Below, one piece after another: positions 10,001-16,655 of a stretch of DNA of 34,375 nucleotides. How positions within the stretch are numbered: position 1 is the first letter of the stretch; each line of letters begins with the position of its first letter. Location of the stretch: assembly GCA_026391595.1 (NCBI GenBank), contig JAPLDY010000100.1, positions 1 to 34,375 on the forward strand, given 5' to 3'. Origin of the DNA: Bacteroidia bacterium. GTDB lineage: Bacteria; Bacteroidota; Bacteroidia; Bacteroidales; VadinHA17. Below the pieces are notes generated by a model. It saw only the letters and a program-made list of their open reading frames with translations. It was not told the DNA's origin and did not search any database. A program made the position numbers and the translations under genes.

Positions 10001-10922
10001 TGAGTAACAGATCACCCGCGAAGGTGGGAAGTTTAGCACGCAGGGCAGGGGTAATATCTTTAAACATCTGATCAGAGGATGTTAAAACAACTTTAAAGTT
10101 GCTATCGCTCTGTTTAATACTTCCTGTTGCATTTTTAACATCATTGTCTCTTGGCGATCCGCCAATATCGCCGGTGCCATAATACCTGAAATCGAAAGAA
10201 ACACCAAATTTTCTGATGTCATCCTCCATTCGGGCACTCCATTCTTTGTCTTTATCCAGTCTTTCAACAATACGTCCGCCATAGTTGGTTGCATTTAACG
10301 CTGCAAGTAAACTTTTGCCGTCGGGTCCTTCCCATATACCAACATTAAAGGGCAGTCCATTGGCAGAACCCCACGTCAGTTTTTGAGTAGAAAACCCAAG
10401 CAGGCCGGCATGACTCCATACAGATGGCATTGTAGCCACAAATCCAAAACAATCAGGAAGCATGTAATCATAGCTTTCTTTGTTAAACTCTCTTTTGAAG
10501 TAAAGATTTCCATAAAGCACCTGCCGTAATACTGATTCAGAAGAAGAGATGTTTACTTCGCCTTCATCAACCGAAGAACCGGAAACAAACCAACGTCCCT
10601 GATTAATATAGTCGCATACTTTTTTATACGATTCCGGATAATACTCTTTCATCATCCTGTAACGGCGGGATCCGGTAAAGTTGAATACATAATCAGGATA
10701 CTTCTCGAAGAGCTTAAAGTTATCCTCCATTGTGTTTTTTATGTATTCATTAATTGTTTTCGGGTATTCCCAATTCCATTCGGTATCCAAATGGGCATAC
10801 CCAATGGTATACAATACCTTATCCTTTGAAATATCGTATTTCTCTCTTTTATCAATTTGTTGTGCAAACGTAATAAAAGGTAAAAGTCCTCCGATGATGA
10901 GAATATAAAAACGTTTCTTCAT
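7050..10922 (-). CDS. GH38 alpha-mannosidase, exported
   Basis: Zinc-dependent alpha-mannosidase of family 38, 1290 residues, with a Sec signal peptide (MKKRFYILIIGGLLPFITFAQQ). Residues 35-380 form the catalytic barrel. The zinc ligands His44 and Asp46 lie in GYAHLDTEWNWEY, the nucleophile/ligand Asp157 in LPDCFGF, and His368-Asp369 in GSQFHDILPGTS. The middle is the GH38 beta-sandwich region. The last 250 residues or so hold an added beta-rich part, ending in a discoidin-like segment (about 1180-1290) that may bind carbohydrate. The length is usual for this Bacteroidota GH38 type and longer than the classical lysosomal type. It follows GH92 by 71 bases and precedes the GH43 remnant by 13. 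Likely substrate: exposed alpha-linked mannose in N-glycans or mannans in the periplasm; linkage preference cannot be read from sequence. Confidence 0.9.
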   Translation of the reverse strand: MKKRFYILIIGGLLPFITFAQQIDKREKYDISKDKVLYTIGYAHLDTEWNWEYPKTINEYIKNTMEDNFKLFEKYPDYVFNFTGSRRYRMMKEYYPESYKKVCDYINQGRWFVSGSSVDEGEVNISSSESVLRQVLYGNLYFKREFNKESYDYMLPDCFGFVATMPSVWSHAGLLGFSTQKLTWGSANGLPFNVGIWEGPDGKSLLAALNATNYGGRIVERLDKDKEWSARMEDDIRKFGVSFDFRYYGTGDIGGSPRDNDVKNATGSIKQSDSNFKVVLTSSDQMFKDITPALRAKLPTFAGDLLLTEHSAGSMSSESFMKRANRKNEQLAKSAEQLASVASWLGAASYPVNKINNSWDLVLGSQFHDILPGTSTVKAYEYAWNDEFIAMNGFSEVLKNSVSAISHQLNTQVEGRAIVVYNPVATNREDVVTAELSYAKLPGNVKVVDKNGNTVPSQIISAKGNKLTVIFLARLPSAGLSVFDIRETTEKAAGSALVAKDQTLENDFFKLTINANGDIAGIYDKTALKEVLSQPASLQFLKENPASWPAWNMDWNDRKNPPIDAMNKEVTVKIIEEGPVRVAIEVSKKGRGSEIVQIISLAAGEAGKRIEVCNKIDWQSKEISLKASFPTTVVNEMATYGLNTAAIQRSTNNDVKFEVPGRQWIDLTDRPNNYGVSILEDCKYGSDKPDNSTLRLTLMYTPKARDYVYQGSQDWGIHDVKYAIYPHVGDWAYAKTPWQGSFVNAPLIGFETAKHDGSLGKEFSLVKLNTNKVDIMAFKKAEESDYYIVRFNELYGKNANGISVSFPGKIVDAYEVNGQEKKIGEADFKNGTLNFDMTKFLIRSFAVKFEEATQPASKPVQKSIDMPFNEDAISFDGNRADGNMTNSLTIPAELIPAEVISEDISFKIGSSTDGEKNAVAAKGQKINMPSGNFNKLYILAAATEDSKGSLKIGSQTVNLSVQDWTGWIGQHYSRKLYFNDLKVSEITNAYTKRDNIAWYASHRHSPEANDAYQYSYLYKYEINLPKGAKSVTLPDNDKIRIFAITAANNTNEDITPLQPLYDDFKDNKPVQLRVKEYVTPELKPPKTVQKPLFINDPMADIRDPRTIARLKSYLKSLGMDTVIVKTPPSITDYADVKSGNNVSAVYYATGKSTRGKDYQNVKMDLTQILNSQSAKAFDTIWFDNGEGRYIIDLQKSVSIGKINFYIDQFRKRGNQLFSMWASDNSFDFSGNPKDKGFKYLGIYGTGRTGMGASGTSLQFEENLKCRYLMFISDGSWHGNDFLRQLDIFVK

Positions 10923-10993
10923 TTTGTTTTAATTATTTTATTGTTTTCTGGTTTAAATTCCTGTGAGACAATCTATTATTTTCGTTGACTAAA

Positions 10994-13120
10994 CTACATT
11001 GTAGTAATCACTAATTTTTCCCCTTTCTTCAGTTCGTTATGTGATATAAAATAACCATCAATTTTTCGATTACCATAAGTAATCTTGCTGATTTTTTTGC
11101 CGGAATTCTTTTTGATAATTTTAAAAGTATTTTCGCCAAGATTGAATTTTACCTTATCGAATAGTGGGACTGAAATGATATATTCCGGGTCGGCAGGTGA
11201 AAAAGTATATAATCCAATGGCATTAAATACGTACCACGACGACATTTCGCCAGCGTCATCCATTCCGGCATACGACAATCTTTCCTTACCCAAGTCATAG
11301 AAATGGTTCATGATGCTATCCAAAATGACCTGAGATTTTTCCTGTTTATCTACAAAATAGTACATAAACGGAAAACTGTGATCGGGTTGGTTCCCATGAC
11401 AATATTGCCCGATAAAGCCTGAAAAATTATAGGCCTCAACCCCATTCCATGGAATTGAAAATAGATCATCCAGTTTCTTTTCAAATTCATCTTTACTCTT
11501 ATAAAGACTAACCAATCCGTTTGGATCATGAGGTGCAAAGAAAGAAGATTGCCAGGCATTAGCTTCGCGGTACATATATTCATAATATGGAAACCTGGGA
11601 TCAAAATCCTTTATCCAGTCTCCATTTGCCAGGCGTCCCCTCATTAATCCTGTCGACGGATCAAACATGTTTTTATAATTACCGGTTCTTTTCATCAGCA
11701 TCCGGTAATTACCTGTATCGCCCAACTCTTTAGCTAATAAGGCCACAGCATAATCATCGTAAGCGTATTCCAGTGTTTTGGTTACGCCAGCCGTGGCTTT
11801 TGTTTCTATTTTTGGTTTTTCAATGTCCTTCTCGTAAACGTAACCTTTCTCTATATAATCCAATATATAAGGTCTGCTCCTGTTTTCGAGTGTCGCATTT
11901 CTCAATAGCAGGTTATAGGCGCTTTTTACATCGTAATCCCTTATCCCTCTTAAATAGGATCCTGCAATAAAAGGAGCTGCATGGTCGCCATGGAAAAAGG
12001 TGGGCATAAATCCGGTTAATTCGCCTTTGTCGATTAAGGACTTGATCACATCCGCGGTTACAGACGGTGATAGCATTCCAAGTAAAATCAGTTTATTCCG
12101 ATAGTCGTCCCATAAAGAGGGTTCGGTATAATAATTAAATCCTTTATTTACAACATTACCTTTTAGATCGGTGAAGTCTCCGTTTATGTCGCTTCGTAAG
12201 GCCGGCCAGAGGAAGGACCTGTACAAAGCAGAGTAGAATATCCTCTTTTGCCTTTCAGTACCACCAGTCACTTTAATTTTTGACAATAGAGCTTCCCATG
12301 TATCGGCAGCCGCCTTTCTTACCTGCGCAAAGCTTTTCCCTGACATCTCTTTCTCTAAGTTTTCCTTTGCATTCCCTATGCTTACAAATGAAAAACCTAT
12401 CTGAATTTCCAGGGGCTTTGACTCATCAATAAAATTGACAACCGATATTTTTTTTGTGTCTTTTCTAAGCGAATCTATGTTGGATATTTTATGATTGGCT
12501 ATCGCATAGAAGTACATTTTTTCGCCAGCCTGCTGAAATCCCTTAAATACATTTTCACCTTCCTGTTCGATTTCCCAGCTTCTGACTCTTTCATTAGACA
12601 GAGCAAGGTCTGCAATCAATCTTTTCCCCTGCCCTGCTTTGTAAGTGTATTTATGAAATGCACACCGTAATGTTGATGTTAATTCGGCATTAACAGAGTA
12701 TCGTTCAAGATAAACCTGATAATAACCAGGGTGAGCCGACTCGTTTTTATGGCTGTAAGAAGAGTAATAATTATCGGGAGATATATCGCCGGTAGCTGGC
12801 AACAATGGAATATGGCATAAGTTCCAATGACCTTTACTAGTGTGTGCAAAACCATAGATAACGGTATCTTCATACTGATACCCTGAACCACTTCTGAACT
12901 TTGTTACCGGAGTCAACTGAACCATTGCGTTGGGAACCGACGATCCCGGAAATACCTCGGCACCCCAGGTTCTGAAAGTAGGTTTATATCCTATGTCTAT
13001 ACTATCCCATAAGGTGGCCGTTCCTAAAAAAGGATTGACATAGTCAGTAAGCTGTTTTTGACCCTGAGAGAAAGTTGTTACAAGTAAAAGAATAGTGATG
13101 GACACAAAATTTTTAATCAT
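10994..13120 (-). CDS. GH92-family mannosidase with Gln at the acid position
   Basis: Member of GH92, a calcium-dependent inverting exo-alpha-mannosidase family; 708 residues with a signal peptide (MIKNFVSITILLLVTTFSQG). Family landmarks are DYVNPFLGT near 26-34, GFMPTFFHGDHAAPFIAGSY near 370-389, GNQPDHSFPFMYY at 576-588 and GMDDAGEMSSWYVFNAIG at 619-636. The expected catalytic-base Asp is present (Asp622). In most characterised GH92 enzymes the GN-x-P-x-H motif carries the acid Glu; here it is Gln578. From memory, this exchange was described for enzymes that cleave mannose-1-phospho-6-mannose, whose leaving group needs no protonation. The specificity may therefore be uncapping of phosphomannosyl glycans rather than alpha-1,2-mannose release, or the protein may be catalytically weak. 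It is the first gene of the GH92-GH38-GH43(broken)-GH2 operon. Confidence 0.88.
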   Translation of the reverse strand: MIKNFVSITILLLVTTFSQGQKQLTDYVNPFLGTATLWDSIDIGYKPTFRTWGAEVFPGSSVPNAMVQLTPVTKFRSGSGYQYEDTVIYGFAHTSKGHWNLCHIPLLPATGDISPDNYYSSYSHKNESAHPGYYQVYLERYSVNAELTSTLRCAFHKYTYKAGQGKRLIADLALSNERVRSWEIEQEGENVFKGFQQAGEKMYFYAIANHKISNIDSLRKDTKKISVVNFIDESKPLEIQIGFSFVSIGNAKENLEKEMSGKSFAQVRKAAADTWEALLSKIKVTGGTERQKRIFYSALYRSFLWPALRSDINGDFTDLKGNVVNKGFNYYTEPSLWDDYRNKLILLGMLSPSVTADVIKSLIDKGELTGFMPTFFHGDHAAPFIAGSYLRGIRDYDVKSAYNLLLRNATLENRSRPYILDYIEKGYVYEKDIEKPKIETKATAGVTKTLEYAYDDYAVALLAKELGDTGNYRMLMKRTGNYKNMFDPSTGLMRGRLANGDWIKDFDPRFPYYEYMYREANAWQSSFFAPHDPNGLVSLYKSKDEFEKKLDDLFSIPWNGVEAYNFSGFIGQYCHGNQPDHSFPFMYYFVDKQEKSQVILDSIMNHFYDLGKERLSYAGMDDAGEMSSWYVFNAIGLYTFSPADPEYIISVPLFDKVKFNLGENTFKIIKKNSGKKISKITYGNRKIDGYFISHNELKKGEKLVITTM

Positions 13121-13356
13121 GAATTTCTATATTAAGATGGACTTAGCTGACTATACTTCTACAGGTCGACGTGCAGGATCATATAATATCCGCCGCGAAG
13201 GCGAATACAACCCCCGGCCGGGATTACGTCTGCAGAGAACCTGGCTATTATGGGATCCACATATTCAAGGCTGGAGGAAATGGAATTGAGCAGTTTTCCT
13301 CCTTGGATCAGGATATAATCCTCAACCAATCACATGCAGCAAATCATTTAACCTAG
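13121..13356. other. Gap upstream of GH92, possible gene relic
   Basis: This gap separates the GH92 start from the stop of the small cytochrome. It should carry the GH92 operon promoter, but I find no good TAnnTTTG match. The middle (about 13170-13260) is markedly richer in G and C than ordinary spacers here. On the minus strand one frame is open for about 54 codons (ending at TAG near 13164) without a start; I do not recognise its translation. A relic of a lost gene or the edge of an old deletion is possible, given the decayed GH43 in the same operon. Confidence 0.3.
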
Positions 13357-13749
13357 TTACTTAGCGATCTTCAATGATGCTGCCCAGTCACAAATAGCCT
13401 TTACATCATCTGTTGTCGGAACAGCCTTAGGATTGTTTGTCTGGTAACTCTTCGGAGGCATTTTGTTTTTAGTGACAATTTTGCACATGGAGTTTGCTTT
13501 GGCAGCCTGCTTTTCGGGAGCATACTTACCCCATGCTGTTAGATTAAGTACTGATAATGCCATTTTCATTCCTGGTTCAATATGGCAGGCGGCGCAGGAT
13601 TTTTGGGCTATCTGCATTACATTGGCAGGTATCACGTTCTGATCCTTGCCGGCTTTTTGAACAGATTGGGCTGAAACGGTGGAAATGTTCAACCCTGTCA
13701 AAAGAATAACTGCTGCAATCGCAGTACAAATCATAATAAATTTTTTCAT
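13357..13749 (-). CDS. Small exported c-type cytochrome
   Basis: Protein of 130 residues from the ATG at 13749 (a TTG four codons upstream is possible but less likely). A signal peptide (MKKFIMICTAIAAVILL ... VSAQ) is followed by one haem-attachment motif, SCAACHIEPGMKM. Several Met residues downstream could give the sixth ligand, and the segment with KNKMPPKSY recalls the KMPP-type loop of small Bacteroidota haem-binding proteins. It probably carries electrons in the periplasm. It is transcribed after the GldM-like lipoprotein with a gap of about 100 bases, and lies before the GH92 operon on the same strand. No partner oxidase or dehydrogenase adjoins it, so its role is open. Confidence 0.75.
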   Translation of the reverse strand: MKKFIMICTAIAAVILLTGLNISTVSAQSVQKAGKDQNVIPANVMQIAQKSCAACHIEPGMKMALSVLNLTAWGKYAPEKQAAKANSMCKIVTKNKMPPKSYQTNNPKAVPTTDDVKAICDWAASLKIAK

Positions 13750-13852
13750 GTCTTTAATCAAATTTAGTTAGTTGTTTTGACAGCTCCGGTTTATTACTTG
13801 AATGAATCCACTAATTTGAATTAGGATTTTTATATACTTTATTATTAACAGA

Positions 13853-14572
13853 TCAATTATTTAGTTTTGATTTTTCATTCATCTCATTCTGTACAAAAGA
13901 TAAGACTTCCAGTTCGGCGCTTTTAACATTATTTTGTAGCTGAGTAAGTTCTATGATAACGGAGCCCATGGACTGACCCTGGAATGTGTATTTTTCCCAG
14001 GTTTCAGTTTCAGAATTTTTATTCTTCTGATCATCGGTATTCAGGATATCATTAATACTCTTTGTGATCAGTGAGTCATTCCTGACTGTTTCAATTAAAA
14101 ATGCTTTATAATCCTGAGAGAGTGCTTTTATATAATATGCCTTACCATCTTCATTTTTGCCTATTAAAATCTCAAATGGAACTTTGGTGTTTTTCGTCTT
14201 GACCATTTTGGCACTGTTGATTTCAAATCCATTTATTGCCGGGGAATTTTCGCCTTCGACAGCTTTTATTATTTCAATTTTTATGCTCTGAATAAAGTCT
14301 ATCATCTCATCCGTCCGTTGCTTGATATTTAATGCACTGATCCGATAATCACTGATAAGACTATTATCTGTCTCTTTACTAAAAAGATTTTCAATACTAT
14401 TGTAAATTTCGTCGGTTTTTAAACTAATATTTCCTCTGATCTCATCCAGTTTAGCGATTTCAAGATTCACATCTTTCAATTTTGGGGTATGATTGGTTGA
14501 TTGATTACAGCCAATCATTAACACGGCAGAAGCGATAAAAAACAGTAATGTAAACTTAATTTTATGTCTCAT
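13853..14572 (-). CDS. Lipoprotein resembling the GldM N-terminal domain
   Basis: Protein of 239 residues with a lipoprotein signal (FFIASAVLMIGC, Cys22). After the lipid anchor it is helical and polar. Its pattern follows the periplasmic N-terminal helical bundle of the gliding/T9SS protein GldM: an early helix with repeated Ile/Leu, ISALNIKQRTDEMIDFIQSI near 80-99, a central stretch with 'GKAYYIKALSQDYKAFL', and a final helix with IELTQLQNNVKSAELEVLSF. True GldM is about 500 residues, is anchored by one transmembrane helix that contacts GldL, and has further beta domains; here helix and later domains are absent. It may be a regulator, decoy or duplicate part of the export motor, or simply share the fold. 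The similarity is judged by eye. No gldK, L or N lies nearby. Confidence 0.55.
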   Translation of the reverse strand: MRHKIKFTLLFFIASAVLMIGCNQSTNHTPKLKDVNLEIAKLDEIRGNISLKTDEIYNSIENLFSKETDNSLISDYRISALNIKQRTDEMIDFIQSIKIEIIKAVEGENSPAINGFEINSAKMVKTKNTKVPFEILIGKNEDGKAYYIKALSQDYKAFLIETVRNDSLITKSINDILNTDDQKNKNSETETWEKYTFQGQSMGSVIIELTQLQNNVKSAELEVLSFVQNEMNEKSKLNN

Positions 14573-14717
14573 GATCCTTGTTTTAAGATTTATATTTTTC
14601 TACAAATAATAAGATTTGAACAAATCATCTGTAAAGCTAATCAATTTTCTAAGACATTATATTGAGCTCTAGTTTTTTAACACTCACAGGCTTACAGGCA
14701 ACACTATTGCCAGAATG

Positions 14718-16616
14718 TTATGTTGGCGGATGCAGCCGCTTAGTGAACCACGTTCGCACCGAACGCATTGTTTCGAGCTGGGCTGAAGGAGCATGACGAC
14801 GACACACAGATCTTTCATTGCTCCCTTCAGGCGCCCCCCATCGGATCTCTATTCCATCGTTCGGATTATAGGCCATCTCAAAAGCATCTCTCCTTTTAAG
14901 TATTTCTCCGACAGTAAGTTTTTGTATTGACGCATCTGTCCGGACATAACTGATCGAAAGTTCAGATACCTTTTGATCCAGGAGAGCCTGAAGCTTTTTC
15001 CTGACCTGCTCCGGAGAACCAATTCCTGAAATATTAAAATCCTCAGGTGAACTGACAACCAGTTCGGGGAAATCGAGCACCGCATCCATTGCAATCAGTA
15101 GTCTTAAATCTCTGTTGGGGGTAGAAAAATTTTCCCACTGACCACCAGCCTGAAAAATCCCTGCAGCACCCGAAGGCATGGGGATCACAGAACCCGGATG
15201 GGATTTGAAATAGGTTTCACCGTTAGCCACTGAAGTGACACGCACCAGAAGCTGTTCGTAAAGTGCCTGGATCAGGTCGAGAAAAGCAGTTTCTGCATTA
15301 AGCGGTTCAGGGTTGATCAATCGCTCCATAGTGTTATAGAAAACATCTGTTTCCAGCCTTCTTTGCTGAAGTGAAAAGGGTACAAATCCTGCTGCTGCGT
15401 TCATTGATTCGTTTTTCATCAGGCACGGTTCACCATTAGTAAATGAAATTGGACGAAAAGCTTTAAATCCTGGTTCTCCGATCACCCCCGTAGTATTAAA
15501 CAGAAAATTCCCTTTCCAGAACCTTTTGATTCCTATCGTACCATCAGGTTGGGCATCTAATGCAAGAAGCAATCCCGGATGATCATTGGTTTGCGGTATC
15601 CATCCTGCAAGTATCAGAGTATGACCGTAAGGATCAGCAAAAACTGTTCCCGGACGCAAGGCTCCCCTGTCAAGTGATACGGGGTAATAATCGGAATTTT
15701 CATCATCAAGTGCAGTTCTGGCAGTACCTGAATGAACGCCATCCATAACCTTCCTGAGAAACCTATTGAATGCCAGTACCTGATTGGGATTCGAACCGGT
15801 AGTTTCATTTGTGATCCATTTGCCGGTTTTCGGATTATGGCCCAGACTGCCCCTGTTACACTCATGGTAACCAAACGGGAGACCCAGTTTCCATGCAAAA
15901 TATGCTCTCAGGAAAAATGGATTATCAGCACAATCAGGTTGCATTATAATACGGTTTTTCCCCTTAGGATCATCCTCTCCCAAAGACAGGAAATCATAAA
16001 GGAAATTCCTGTCTGGGTTTTGGGTAACTTCGTGGAGTGCAGACCAGGAATCGCCCTCACTACAGCCATAAAACAAAGCATTTATCCAGGCCGAATATAT
16101 TGCCTCCATGCCGCTGTCCCACCCACGAAGGGTCCTCCATACCACGCTGGCTGGCAGAGTCTTTTCCTCTGGAGAAACTATAAACTCCTGATTACAGACC
16201 ACTTCTTTAGACACAATTAAGCTGATCTTATATTTCCCTGCAGAATTTCCGGCATAATCATCAATACGCCAATAAGGCAATCCCCCCCCGATTGTTATTT
16301 TCACAGATTCCAAACTACCTGAAGGACCGCGGACAATGATCTGCGCTTTCCGTAAATTTTCTCCACCGGTTGCCACAATGCGGAATGGTTCCCCCGGACG
16401 AGGATCCCTGGGTAAGACCAGCATGGCAGTTGCAGGTTGTCCTTCATCAGGAGTTACATCCACAATTACTGAATCTGATATTCCGGAAGTAACCAGACCT
16501 TTCTTACCGTCCTTATGGTCGCCACAGGATACTGTACAACAGAAAATAAAAGGAAAAACCAGTCCTGATATCAGTGAACGATCAATGATCCGGACTATGG
16601 TTTTTATAAGTGACAT
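14718..16616 (-). CDS. Exported Cys/His protein, putative papain-like fold
   Basis: Protein of 632 residues that I cannot assign to a named family. An N-terminal hydrophobic segment ends in CTVSC (Cys31), a plausible but imperfect lipobox. Residues 50-150 look like an Ig-like domain (RPGEPFRIVATGG, GKYKISLIVS). The central part has IIMQPDCADNPFFLRAYFAW, with Cys229, then KLGLPFGYHECN, and later RPGTVFADPYGHTLILAGW, with His332. A Cys in a helix start followed by a 'G-H-x-x-I' strand is the layout of papain-like and NlpC/P60-like hydrolases or transglutaminase-like proteins, so a Cys-His hydrolase is my best inference. The remaining 250 residues are unlike anything I know. It begins 39 bases after the PL8 gene and is probably cotranscribed, which suggests a role in degrading the same proteoglycan-like material. 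Confidence 0.5.
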   Translation of the reverse strand: MSLIKTIVRIIDRSLISGLVFPFIFCCTVSCGDHKDGKKGLVTSGISDSVIVDVTPDEGQPATAMLVLPRDPRPGEPFRIVATGGENLRKAQIIVRGPSGSLESVKITIGGGLPYWRIDDYAGNSAGKYKISLIVSKEVVCNQEFIVSPEEKTLPASVVWRTLRGWDSGMEAIYSAWINALFYGCSEGDSWSALHEVTQNPDRNFLYDFLSLGEDDPKGKNRIIMQPDCADNPFFLRAYFAWKLGLPFGYHECNRGSLGHNPKTGKWITNETTGSNPNQVLAFNRFLRKVMDGVHSGTARTALDDENSDYYPVSLDRGALRPGTVFADPYGHTLILAGWIPQTNDHPGLLLALDAQPDGTIGIKRFWKGNFLFNTTGVIGEPGFKAFRPISFTNGEPCLMKNESMNAAAGFVPFSLQQRRLETDVFYNTMERLINPEPLNAETAFLDLIQALYEQLLVRVTSVANGETYFKSHPGSVIPMPSGAAGIFQAGGQWENFSTPNRDLRLLIAMDAVLDFPELVVSSPEDFNISGIGSPEQVRKKLQALLDQKVSELSISYVRTDASIQKLTVGEILKRRDAFEMAYNPNDGIEIRWGAPEGSNERSVCRRHAPSAQLETMRSVRTWFTKRLHPPT

Positions 16617-16655
16617 TTTTTATTTAAAGATAATCCAATGAACTCACAACCGCAA

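Noticed and set aside
13762-13852. TAAATTTG box just before the small cytochrome gene and a CTAAT/ATTAG palindrome
   Set aside because: The box lies only nine bases from the ATG with no TTG upstream, so it would give almost no leader; the palindrome is short and AT-rich. Both are likely chance in AT-rich DNA.
15788-15802. tRNA T-arm-like GATTCGAACC
   Set aside because: Inside the Cys/His lipoprotein gene in frame; no cloverleaf can be formed.
15732-16220. Open frame of 162 codons on the plus strand
   Set aside because: Antisense to the Cys/His lipoprotein gene, with no recognisable motif; a shadow frame.
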